Origin: Cylindrotheca closterium
Taxonomy: Eukaryota > Bacillariophyta > Bacillariophyceae > Bacillariales > Bacillariaceae
DNA length: 64,000 bases
Direction of reading: 5' to 3'
Assembly: GCA_933822405.4 (NCBI GenBank)
Contig: CAKOGP040002214.1
Span: 108,984 to 172,983 of the forward strand
The notes below the pieces were generated by a model. That model made no database searches, was not told the origin of the DNA, and worked only from the letters and a program-made list of their open reading frames with translations. Below, in pieces: positions 44,376 to 54,312 of this stretch (position 1 is the first letter of the stretch; the number at the start of each line of letters is the position of its first letter). A program made the position numbers and the translations under genes.

Positions 44376-46892
44376 TTACGTCGTAGCCTGAATTCCGTTT
44401 CGAATGAGATCAGCTGCTCGACTTGCAATAACTGTCACAGAACTGTGTGTGTTACCATTTGGGATGATAGGCATGACACCAGCATCCACAACTCGAAGCC
44501 CTTTCATGTTTCGGACTTTCAATGTTTCGTCGACCACTGACAGCGGGTCATCGGCGTGGCCCATTTTGGTAGTACCGGTCCAATGGCTGTTTGGAAGGTG
44601 GTGGGATCGAACATACTCCTCCAGATCGGCACTGGCGCCAGGAACGACTTCTTCCTTGGTATTATACACCAATGGTGGGGCTTGTTGCACCCTTCTGACT
44701 TGTTCAATGCCCCATGTTAAGCGGCGAATGTCCATGTCAGACAAGTATTCCTTGGAATCTTGTGGCAAAACAATGGATGGAATCCCAAGACTCGACGATG
44801 GCATGTAGTTGAACTCATGTGGACTTTGATTGATCCTTGTAAAATGAGTCGCTTTGAGTTCATATCTGGCATCGGCATCCAGCAACGCAATTGTCACCAA
44901 CATGGTACTAGAGGCCATGCTGCGACTGTACTCGGACTGAGGTTCTTTGTCCACCAAATGAGGCTCTATCGATCGGGGAAAGACAGTGAGTTGCAAATCG
45001 GGTGCTTCGTCTTTGGCCCATGGAGATCGTAAGAAAGCACCAACGGAAAATCCAGCAGTTCCCATAGTTCCCATTTGTTGCAGCAACTTATTTCGGGTTT
45101 GCTGATCCATGGACACACCATCCGATCTCACTCTTTGGACAGCATCCAAGTAGGTTTGCCATTGTTGCCCCAATAAGTAGTTCGATCCATCTTGTTCAGT
45201 CATGTTTGGAGCCAATCGGAACAAAACTGGAACCACTGGGTGGTCCTGCAAGTTCTTTCCGACTCCAGGTAAATTCACCACCGATCCGTTCTCGCCAATT
45301 CCAGAATTACTGAGAACTTGTGGTGTCATGATGGCCCCGCACGATAAGATTACTTCAGAGGATGAAGAATCAGCACCGTGTCCTTTCCGAAGCACCTGAC
45401 GAAGCTGGCCATATTCATCCATGAATTCGACACCGATTGCTTTGGGTAGCAGCCCATTATCGGATTGCTTTGGTGCCTTGGTCAAAACGCGAGTCACACT
45501 TGCCCCTAATATAATTTCCAAGTTCTTTGGGATACCACTGCTTCTATCATTGCTGTCCTGGGCAATTTGATCACCCAAAATTGCCTGGGCTACAGAATCA
45601 CGAACCCCATTTCGAATGTTGAACTCGTAAATGCCAGCTCCAATCCGAGCGGAGGGATCTGGGTGGTTGAATCCTTGTGACGATGCCAACCCAATGGTCC
45701 GAGAAGATGATTGCCGAAATAGTTCGCCAACATTGTCCAGTATTGGTCCAGCTGGATGTGTCCGAATAGGACCGTTAGTCCCTCGTTGGAATGTTGTGCT
45801 AGTCGCGGGACTGCGTTGATCTGATTCGGTTCCAGCTTGAGGAGTTCTATCAAAGGATTCCAAGTCTTGATAGTATTGCAACATTCGATCCGATGACCAT
45901 CCTGTCATATTCCACTTTTCAAAGTCCGTTCGAAGAGCTCGAACATATAGCCTTAGGACAAGTGAAAGGTCAAGTAGTGTGAGAAATAGTTTCTTGTACA
46001 ACTCATTGTGTAGGTGATAAAATCCCCGAACTTACATGGCATTGTGGACTCCACACCCTCCGAGTGCTTTTGCAAGTAGAGTCTTTGGCACATGCCAGTG
46101 GTGCAAATCGTCCGAGACTGTTGTGCTCGTTGGATCTTCTGACGAAGCTTTGCTGGCCACCCCACTCCACAATAGAGGAATATCCAATTGGTTCAATAGT
46201 TGTGGAAAGGAAGACAGTGATGATATAGAAAAGGAGGAAGGTCCCGAGCTATCAGCAACTGACGACAAGTCTTCCATTTTTCTTCGATACAATTTTTCCA
46301 TGACAGAAGATTGACTGATTGTTCCAGCCTCAAGCAAAAGAATCTTAGAGGTACCCAAGTCTCGCGCCAATTTGGTGGCTACTATGATTCCTGCTGGACC
46401 TCCACCGACCACAATGTAATCATAGGTCCCACTACCCGAGAATTCAAATTCTGAAGAGTAGGAATTATAGGTTTCATCATCATCCTCGCGTGATTGCAGT
46501 AAAATAGGGATAACAATGGCAGCAGCCAACAGCATGCAAATCGCTCGCAGAAGACTTTTGTCTACTGTAAACGACTGCATCCATCTGAACAATCCTTTGT
46601 TGTAACCACCATACTGGTTGCCCTGATGATGATGGCTATGGTTGCCACTATTCGAAATGGAGGAAGCATTGGCGAGGACAGCGAGAGGCTCCGTAGAGTT
46701 GCCTTTTGGGATATCCCAGCTCCATTTCATTCGTGTAGAATCATCAGATTCGTCTCCGAGACTACGCTGCTCCTTGTACGGCTGAAGACCACTTGTTGTT
46801 CGATGCAAGGATGGAGGTGGTGGTATTCGTGCGGCATTGTGTTTATCTGTAGGAATATTTCCTTCTTGTTCTATCGATCCGTAATGTTGCAT
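44376..46892 (-). CDS. Membrane-anchored GMC-type FAD oxidoreductase
   Basis: Two exons, 46892-46036 and 45951-44376 (84-nt intron, phase 2), give about 810 residues. A polar N-terminus of about 110 residues leads to one membrane helix (AICMLLAAAIVIPILL, about 115-131). The FAD fold follows (YDYIVVGGGPAGIIVATKLA, about 153). The splice creates the GMC segment GGCGVHNAMLYVRALRTDFEKW. The C-terminus has SHWTGTTKMGH (catalytic His region) and VVDAGVMPIIPNGNTHSSV, typical of choline, alcohol and glucose dehydrogenases of the GMC family and of fatty-acid photodecarboxylases. The membrane anchor suggests a role in the secretory system or at a membrane. The substrate is unknown. Confidence 0.88.
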
Positions 46893-47381
46893 GTTTCAGA
46901 ATAAGTCTACTACTGCAGCTACATGCGGTGCAAGAAATAGGCTTCCCAATGCAGCCATCAAGCCACTCCCCAGATAATGTTGAGAACACTGTAATAGAAA
47001 CGTCGTCATCACATGTCATCATTCGTCATCTTTCGAAATTCGAAACGTTCGTCTCCGTCTGTCCTACCGCGCGGTACCACTTCTCATCTCACAGAAATAC
47101 CAGGTCGAATATGATTGGCCAAAAAAATATCAGTTGAAATCATAATCGTCCGGCGACAATTTGAATCTTTATGGAATCAACGGTATTTTCAAGTTCTTAC
47201 GTTATCGTTTGCTCTGAGAAAGGGTGTTGTTGGTTGTCCATCACAATACCTTCATCTCGTGTTTCTACGCTGTATGCTTCAGAATCAATCGGCAGAGCTA
47301 TACTCACATCATAACCATTCATTACAATCGCCAATTTCAAAATCGACAGACCAACATCCTCACATCACTATCATTAAAATC
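46893..47381. promoter_or_regulatory. Divergent intergenic region between GMC and TBL-like genes
   Basis: A 489-bp spacer between divergent genes. The reading frame of the right-hand gene is open upstream from 47115, but without a convincing start. One GGTACC near 47073 is present. No other element is clear. Confidence 0.35.
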
Positions 47382-48707
47382 ATGACGACCGACTCAAGCA
47401 TTGTCATCATCAGTCAAAGCAAAGGACCTGCGCACAAAACATACCGGAAACGACAAATGATTCCACCAACGTCTTCTCAGCAGCCATTACTTCGATGTTC
47501 ACTGATTGCGATAGGTATGGTAGTCTTCTTTGCGAGCCAAGTCATATTCATGAAGTTTGAGGGAGCCTTGTCCATCATTAACAGCTTTCAGAGCGAGGGC
47601 GAGGATATAGACATCGACCGAGAAGAGAGAGGAATATTTGACGATACTGCCACCACAAACACCACCACAAACAACAACAAGTATACCATTGTGATTGGCG
47701 AAAACGGAAAAGCTCCAACGACAAATGGTAACGATGAGGATTCATCGTCGTCATTACCCTTGTGCACACGAGAACAAATCCGAAAAGGTTCATGGCAGGC
47801 AGTCGAACGACCACAAGGGGCATCATATCTGGCCAAAGTGAATTGGGAACAGACCTGTTGGAAAAAAGAAGAAACGGCAATGGAAAAGATTCCAGGGTTC
47901 CAATATGTGGAACATCAATGGGTCATACCAAAAGAATATGGTTGCACATTTCGACAGTTTGATGCCGAACGACTATGTCACATACTTCAAAATCGAACCA
48001 TCGCCTTTTTGGGCGACTCCTTGACTTTTCAGCAATACAATTCCCTCGCGTACTTGACGGATGCCAGAGACATTCTTCGGTTTCCGTCCAAATGCTTTAG
48101 CCAAGGATGCGCCAACACGACTTCTCGATTGTATTGGCTCCGTGACAATCAAGCCACGGCAGAAAAGTGGACCACCATGATCCGCAACATCAGTCCCGAA
48201 ATTGTGGTTCTCAATCGGGGCGCCCACTACACTCCGACCAATCAAATGCTAACCGAACTGGAAGATACTCTCGAAACCGCATTGGAATGGCAAAAGGATT
48301 GCGATGAAAAGGAACGAGACTGTGTCCTATTGTGGCGAACGACGGCGCCAGGATATCCCGATTGCCAACAAACTCCGGGACCGATTACCAGTATAGCTCA
48401 GGCCAAAGCGGCCATTGGCAATCAAACTTGGTACGAACAAGAAGAATTTCGTCAACAGTTTCATTGGTGGGAATTTGAGGAACAAAACAGGCAAGTGGAA
48501 GATCTCATTCAACAATTCATTGCGAAAAAGGACTTGAGAATATCCTTCTTGGACTTTTATGACTTGGCAATCTTGAGACCGGATCATCACATGAGTGAAA
48601 AGGACTGTTTGCATTGGTGTCAACCTGGACCAATGGATGCGGCGAATACTCTGCTATTGCACGAATTGGAAGTTGCTAGAGTACGAAAACTCGAGGGGAA
48701 GCAATAA
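47382..48707 (+). CDS. TBL/PC-esterase-like SGNH enzyme, type II membrane protein
   Basis: A single exon of 441 residues from the ATG of MTTDSSIVIISQSKG. A membrane helix lies at about 34-56 (LIAIGMVVFFASQVIFM), followed by a Thr/Asn/Ser linker. The catalytic domain has CTREQIRKGSW at its start, FLGDSLTFQQYNS (GDS serine motif, about residue 210) and DCLHWCQPGPMD (DxxH motif, about residue 407). These are the two hallmarks of the PC-Esterase/Trichome-Birefringence-Like and CASD1-like families. Such proteins sit in the Golgi and move acetyl groups onto wall polysaccharides or glycans. Here the target glycan is unknown. A start upstream in the same frame is possible but less likely. Confidence 0.85.
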   Translation: MTTDSSIVIISQSKGPAHKTYRKRQMIPPTSSQQPLLRCSLIAIGMVVFFASQVIFMKFEGALSIINSFQSEGEDIDIDREERGIFDDTATTNTTTNNNKYTIVIGENGKAPTTNGNDEDSSSSLPLCTREQIRKGSWQAVERPQGASYLAKVNWEQTCWKKEETAMEKIPGFQYVEHQWVIPKEYGCTFRQFDAERLCHILQNRTIAFLGDSLTFQQYNSLAYLTDARDILRFPSKCFSQGCANTTSRLYWLRDNQATAEKWTTMIRNISPEIVVLNRGAHYTPTNQMLTELEDTLETALEWQKDCDEKERDCVLLWRTTAPGYPDCQQTPGPITSIAQAKAAIGNQTWYEQEEFRQQFHWWEFEEQNRQVEDLIQQFIAKKDLRISFLDFYDLAILRPDHHMSEKDCLHWCQPGPMDAANTLLLHELEVARVRKLEGKQ

Positions 48708-49039
48708 CAGATAGAAGCACTGATGAAGGGAAAAGGTTAACGTTTTTTTAAATTACAGTTCTTGTAGTGATAGTTGATCGAATGAAACCAGGGAGAGGGA
48801 AGGTGGCACTTCCGTCATTCCGACGAATGTTCTAATGAGGCGTCCTGCTACCCTACTGCGAACCATTATACTGGCACTGCCAGCTTCGTCATGCGCTCGA
48901 TTGCAGCGACTGGCTGAGCGTCTGATGGTAAGTCGTTCCACGCGGTGACTCGTTTCACCGAACGATATTGTCTTCGCGCAAAAACTCACGTGGTTTCTCT
49001 TCCATTGGCAGAGTATGACATTGTCAAGGAAGGCGCCGT
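48708..49039. other. Intergenic region
   Basis: A 332-bp spacer between the convergent TBL-like gene and the TPR pseudogene. No element or coding signal was recognised. Confidence 0.3.
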
Positions 49040-50253
49040 TTAGGTCCGGCGATCCTCCAAGAAAGGTTTTAGCAAAGATCTATGCGCTTGCATACGCAGC
49101 TTTGTGTAAGCGTGATCTTCCCCAAGTGTTCTTCGAACAATCTTGAGGGCTTCAGCACTTGCAGCAACGCCAACTTCCAGCGAACCCTTTTCGACCTTGG
49201 CAACAGCAATTTTCTCGTAGGCTGTTACCATATCCATACTAATAACAACAAAACTCGTCCAGAATTCTTTCTGATCGCGGAATGAGTCATATCATTGCCA
49301 TGAGCAGAATGGGTTTCCATGTAAATATCAAGCGATTGCTGCAATAATTGTGTCGCCTTTCCCAAATTGCCTTGCGCATTCATTGCCAGTCCATCCAATC
49401 TGAGTTCTTTTGCAATTTTATTGCAACTTAGCAACTCAACGCTAGTCATGAGCTCTTTTCTGCTGGGATGATCATCGTCAAGCACCCTTTTGCGAATATT
49501 GATGGCTTTTTCTGTCCTATCTTGTCGGACATTTGCTAGGGCGGCAGCACTTTCGTAGTCCAGTGCCGCTGCCTGTAGTGCCCTTAGTAACTCATTTAGC
49601 ACCTCCGTGGAACCTTCAGAGTCGCCTTGCTGTTTTAGGCATTCTGCTTTGCCCTCGAGCGCTTAGTCCCAGTATACCCAAGTCGAAGCACCCGAGTTTT
49701 CCTTGCCGATTACAAATTCCGATGCTTTTATCAAGCATCTGAAGGGCATCGTCCAGCCTATTTTGATCTTGCAATAGCCCTGCAATGGAAATGTATACAA
49801 TTACAATACCGTGGTGGACCTCCACGTTCGCAAGTATGGCCCTTTGTATCTTGGCTGGTTGCTTCTGAAAGCTTGCCTTTCATTTTCAATGATAGCGCTA
49901 GCTTTTGGCTTAGTTTCATCAAACCAAATGATTCTTGCGGACACAATTCGATTCTGAGATTCACAACTTTGATCCAGAAAGACTTCGCACAGAAATTTAA
50001 GGAAGTTATTGCTGCATCAATATGTTTTTCTCCCAATTTCTTCAATTGTATCTCAAGAGTTCGTTCCAGTGCCTCCAACCAAAGCTTTATCAAAACGGAC
50101 TTCCATCCGTCGCACAAATCCCATGGAAATCAGTGTCTTGGCCACAGCAAGATCATCTTCACCCAAGTCTTTGGTTTGTGTCCCCAACACTCTCTCCATC
50201 GCCTTTTCTTGATACTTTCCTTGACGATTATAGACATCGCACAATTTCATCAT
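49040..50253 (-). pseudogene. Broken TPR (kinesin-light-chain-like) gene
   Basis: Several minus-strand frames together carry TPR-type helices but are not joined in one frame. In order they are LCDVYNRQGKYQEKAMERVL (from 50253), then after a frameshift near 50080 EALERTLEIQLKKLGEKH, then QDQNRLDDALQMLDKSI (about 49780), then a frame at 49602-49225 with GNLGKATQLLQQSLDI, then a last exon at 49237-49040 starting MDMVTAYEKIAVAKVEKG after a possible acceptor (TTATTAG). TPR arrays of this kind bind partner proteins. The repeated frame changes suggest a decayed gene. Some changes could be unrecognised introns. Confidence 0.6.
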
Positions 50254-50596
50254 GAGCTCCTCAACCGAGTGTTGTTCGCTGCTCTACATATTGATTTTGT
50301 TTCTATAATAGGCGTGTATAGTCTGCTTTATAATTCCACAATAAGATGATCATGATGTGATGATGCTGTGTCATCACTCAAATCATGGTCAAATCTTGTT
50401 TTGAGTTTTGAGCCTTTTTTAGTACATACGGTCCTTCATGCGAAATAAACTGAATTCGGACTAGTCGATTTATAATGCTATGGTCATCTATCATATCAAT
50501 CGCAGAACAATAAAAGAAAGATTGTAGGTATACGTAGGCAGTCATTGGTTCCCACCATCGCTACCACAATTGATAGAAGAAAGCCTCAGTGATATC
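50254..50596. other. Intergenic region, duplicated promoter of the kinase copy
   Basis: A 343-bp spacer between the broken TPR gene and the decayed kinase copy. The last about 40 bp (from about 50560, ATTGATAGAAGAAAG) match the sequence just before the intact kinase-MFS gene at 54313, so the upstream region was duplicated with the gene. Confidence 0.5.
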
Positions 50597-50966
50597 ATGT
50601 CAGATTCCATTCACCCAACCACCAATCAAAAGTCTACCTATACGTTTCATGGCAGAACACAAGTTCCAGCTGTCATTGCTAGAAAAGTGCAAGAAATCGT
50701 CAAGAATCGAATGAAGACTACCCAGGCATTGAACCTCCAGATCCTATTCCTGCAATGGAATACCAGAATATCCGACTAGGAAAGCTTTTGGGGACAGCAA
50801 GCTTTAGTTCAGCATTTCTTGCCGATGATTCGTTGACTTCGGAGGGACCTCGACTTTGTTATGAAGAAATTGCGCCCAGACGTCCTCAAGAATCCTCTCG
50901 TCTTTGCCGCCTGTGCCGCGGATCTGTACCAAGAAGGAAAGATACTGGCCTCGACTGACCATTTTT
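50597..50966 (+). pseudogene. Decayed 5' fragment of the kinase-MFS gene
   Basis: The sequence starts MSDSIHPTTNQKSTYTFHG, very close to the start of the intact gene at 54313. A base is missing near 50731 (GCATTG against GCGATTG), which shifts the frame. The kinase start then continues in another frame (RLGKLLGTASFSSAFLA), and a small insertion near 50855 shifts it again. Homology stops near 50966, in the middle of the kinase N-lobe (after the ILAS segment). No MFS part follows. It is a truncated, frameshifted duplicate, unlikely to make protein. Confidence 0.85.
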
Positions 50967-51189
50967 GATCCAAGGACGAAACTTAGCTGGTAACTAGAAA
51001 CCAGAATAGAGCAGTGGTGTTGATTAACAATAGCCACTGAGTAGATTTCAAATGTTGGAGACCAACGAAAATTGATATTGGTTGTTTGATTCTCGAGTGT
51101 TACAAACTCCTTGGCAGTGTTTGAGAGGGTATCGATAGCTGCCATGATCATGACTATTAAAATGCTATCTAGCACACACAAGGTCATCA

Positions 51190-52248
51190 TTACATTCCGT
51201 AAAACGCTGCAAGCAGGAGTGCCGCATATTGCAACAGCCGATTGAACGTCTGTGTGCTTCCACTCGTGTCAGCTGGCTCCTGTACGGACGTTGGGGGCGG
51301 TGTACTTGGGCGCATCGTTGTACCCGATATTGGCGAGGGTGTCATTTTTGGGGTATTCTGATCGATGTCTTCCGGTCTACATACCATTCCAGGTTCAAAC
51401 ACTTTATCATCGACCACGTTTGCTAGAACTCCCAGTGCAACGCAATTCTGCCTGTAATTTTGCAGCTCCGCGACGGTTTCTATTCCACACAGCTCTGTAT
51501 AGTCGCGGTACTCACATCTCAGCTCATAGCTACAGACACTCGCACTCACACACTCGCCAGTGTTGCCCTCGAAATCGTTGTTAGTGTAAAACACCTTTAG
51601 TCGCATCAGGCTTGTACACAGAGTGCCCTCCTTGGGATCGGAAAGGCTGTAGAACTCCTCTTGGCTCGCTGATATCTTTGGCACAAGGACCGTGCATCCG
51701 CTTTCGTGTTCCCACGGCACAGACGTTGGGTCCAGCGTTGGGGAGGGTGTCATTTTGGGGGTATTCTGATCGATATCTTCCGGTCTGCATACCATTCCAG
51801 GTTCAAACACTTTATCATCGACCCCGTTTGCTAGAACTCCCAGTGCAACGCAATTCTGCCTGTAATTTTGCAGCTCCGCGACGGTTTCTATTCCACACAG
51901 CTCTGTATAGTCGCGGTACTCACATCTCAGCTCATAGCTGCAGACACTCGCACTCACACACTCGCCAGTGTTGCCCTCGAAATCGTTGTCAGTGTAAAAC
52001 ATCTTTAGTCCCATCGGACTTGTACACACAGTGCCCTCCTTGGGATCGGAAAGGCTGTAGAACTCCTCTTGGCTCGCTGAAATCTGTGGTACTAGGACCA
52101 TGCATCCGCTTTCGTGTTCCCACGACAAGTCAACAAGATTTCTTCCTATCTTTTCGTCAAGCACACCGTCAAAACATTTGACGGCAAGTGCCACGAGGAG
52201 TACCACCAGTCGCATGATAATCATGCTGAATCCGTGCTTTTCGTTCAT
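51190..52248 (-). CDS. Secreted or anchored protein with two nearly identical Cys-rich domains
   Basis: A single minus-strand exon of 352 residues from the ATG of MNEKHGFSMII. A signal peptide is clear (MRLVVLLVALAVKC). Two domains of about 136 residues follow, each with WEHESGC, SQEEFYSLSDPKEGT, CSYELRCEYRDYTELCG and NYRQNCVALGVLA. They differ at only a few positions. A Thr/Pro linker (MRPSTPPPTSVQEP) leads to a hydrophobic C-terminus (LLQYAALLLAAFYGM), which suits a GPI anchor. It is probably a cell-surface protein. The gene lies between the two copies of the duplicated kinase block. No family was recognised. Confidence 0.75.
   Translation of the reverse strand: MNEKHGFSMIIMRLVVLLVALAVKCFDGVLDEKIGRNLVDLSWEHESGCMVLVPQISASQEEFYSLSDPKEGTVCTSPMGLKMFYTDNDFEGNTGECVSASVCSYELRCEYRDYTELCGIETVAELQNYRQNCVALGVLANGVDDKVFEPGMVCRPEDIDQNTPKMTPSPTLDPTSVPWEHESGCTVLVPKISASQEEFYSLSDPKEGTLCTSLMRLKVFYTNNDFEGNTGECVSASVCSYELRCEYRDYTELCGIETVAELQNYRQNCVALGVLANVVDDKVFEPGMVCRPEDIDQNTPKMTPSPISGTTMRPSTPPPTSVQEPADTSGSTQTFNRLLQYAALLLAAFYGM
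51341..52128. repeat. 408-bp in-frame tandem duplication inside the secreted-protein gene
   Basis: Two copies of a segment, with a period of 408 bp (136 codons), begin at 51341 and 51749 and match over about 370 bp at the DNA level with only scattered differences. The synonymous and non-synonymous differences are few, so the duplication is recent or is kept similar by gene conversion. Confidence 0.85.
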
Positions 52249-53918
52249 GATCCTTGTGTTGTGTTCAAGGTACAAATTGTGGTTTATGATTTCGATCTTC
52301 TTGTGCGCGCGGTGCCAGAGAATAAATAAATCAGGAATGAAGTGGATTGCGGCACGACTTGCCTTGCATCTTGCGTGATCGTTAAATGTATGTATATATG
52401 TTAAATATTACACGTGGGGTGTGATAATTAGACAGCCATCGGCCCAGAAATGGCTACATTTCGGACAAGCAACTGGTGTCCTTGGTCAGTGCAGGTGTGC
52501 AGGCATAGTTTTATTATACGTTGCGGCCAACAACAGAACACAAAGAGGAGATTTTGTCCGAACTTATACCCATGGACTCGCTGTCCATATCATAAACCCA
52601 CCAATTTAATGATTACGACAAGTGCCATGATCCTTGCCTTTTTGGTGAAATGAATTTCTCCATAAAACCGAGCGCAGAAACTTCCACTCATCACACAAGC
52701 CTGTGCCTCAGTCAGTCCTGGAACAACCAGGATCCGACGGTCACTTTTGACATGATCAGCAGCCTTTTGTGTAACGTTCTGTATACTCTGCGTGTACACC
52801 AAGCGAATAAAAGCCTTTGCTGCTCCTCCTAGAAACCTGTGCGTTTGGCCTCGTTTCCATTTCCATACAGTTCAAAATCACTTCAAGGGGAGGGGGACTG
52901 GGGTACGCCGGGGCCTCATCTACTTTGTATGCCTGTACTGAAATAGTGTCGGGTAGAACGATCATCTATGTGGGTTCAGATGTGGAAGGTACCATCCGAT
53001 TGGCTGGCTACTTTGATTATGCAGAACCTTGTCCTCCCCAGTACATTACAACTTGAACAGGCAAGCGATGAAGCAGGTTACACGCGTCAACTCTGAGAAG
53101 GGATCAGTCATTTGGAAGCTCGCAACTAAGGCAACGCACTCCGGCTCTAGAGCCACACTCTTACGTGATGCTTGACCTGTGCTAGGATCACCACCATCAA
53201 GCTGCCCCGCGGTAGCATCTCCCCCGTGCCCATAGATGGTGAGCTACGCAAACCTATGCGAGTATTGGGTGTATGATTAGGACTTTAGCTAGTAAGATAG
53301 TTGCTTCAGTCGTACATATCTCTAGCTGCCAGCCTTATTTGTTGCCTAGTACCCCCACCTTGATAGCCAACAACAAGCTGAAATGTACTACTTCAACAGA
53401 GCTTGCAAATCGCGATTGCTTCGTTACGTCATGCTTTGTGGGAAAAATCACGGAAGTTGGAAGAAATAGATCTTGTCAAAACTACAGGCACATGCAGTCT
53501 CACAACCTCGCATTCTTTATGGAACGTTGTGACTCAATCGGTTCGAGTACTGCAATGTATTCTTGCCGAAGTTGCAGCATTTTGTCGGGTTCATATGGTT
53601 GGAGTGCATATGGCTATAAGCATCATCATTCCTCAACTATTGTTTGTCATATTATACAGACTTAGCAGACCATACCGGAGCATTTCCTGTAGGTCTCACC
53701 AAAATGAAGTTCTTTCCAATTTGCGACTTGTACGTGATGCATATGGTCGTTGAATTCAGAGAGTATATCATCTCGCGTTCCACCATAACCTGACTGTTTG
53801 ATGTTTGTAGCTGGTGCGGCACATGTAAGAACAAGAGTGTTGCTTTCTGATATTTGAGAAAGCAGCGAAAGAGTGGGTGCAAGTATCTGAAACCCAAGCA
53901 AGGAATAAAGTTGACATG
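52249..53918. other. Long intergenic region without a clear gene
   Basis: This 1.67-kb stretch is inside the duplicated, rearranged block. Frames at 52590-52802 (-), 52817-53056 (+) and 53273-53665 (+) were checked; none has a motif or splice partner. The codons at about 52650-52790 (-) (DHVKSDRRILVVPGLTEAQ) look mildly protein-like, so a degenerate gene or mobile-element remnant is possible. No terminal repeats were found. Confidence 0.3.
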
Positions 53919-54059
53919 CAGCCTCGTGTCAGCATGATGTTCACCAAGGGTTCTGCGAACAATTGTGAGGGCTTCTGCACTCACAACAACGGCATCTTCC
54001 AGCGAACCCTTTTTGACATTAGCAGCAGCAATCTTTTCATACGCTGTGGCCATATCCAT
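53919..54059 (-). pseudogene. Fragment of a second TPR gene (last-exon start)
   Basis: The minus-strand frame MDMATAYEKIAAANVKKG ... RRTLGEHHADTR matches the last exon of the broken TPR gene at 49040-49237 over about 47 residues. A good 3' splice site (TTTGTCAG) precedes the ATG. After HADTR the frame reads as unrelated sequence, and no upstream TPR exons are found before the kinase gene at 54313. It is a truncated duplicate. Confidence 0.6.
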
Positions 54060-54312
54060 GCTGACAAATAAGCTTTTGAGTTTGTAAGCTTTGTACTCGG
54101 ACTAGTCGAATGAAGATTGCATTGCCGCATCGCATCGCACGCATACTGATGTAGTGTGTTCAGGAACAAGATGATGAACGCGGTGTTTAGTGCATAACAT
54201 GCCGTCATCTCGCTAATAAAACAAAAGAAAGAGTGGGTAGTCTTTGGTTTCTTTCTACCGATATATAGCCGCATTGCTACCATAATCGATAGAAGAAAGA
54301 CTCAGTGATATC

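Noticed and set aside
52249..53918. Mobile element in the duplicated block
   Set aside because: No terminal repeats, target-site duplication or transposase/reverse-transcriptase motif was found on either strand.
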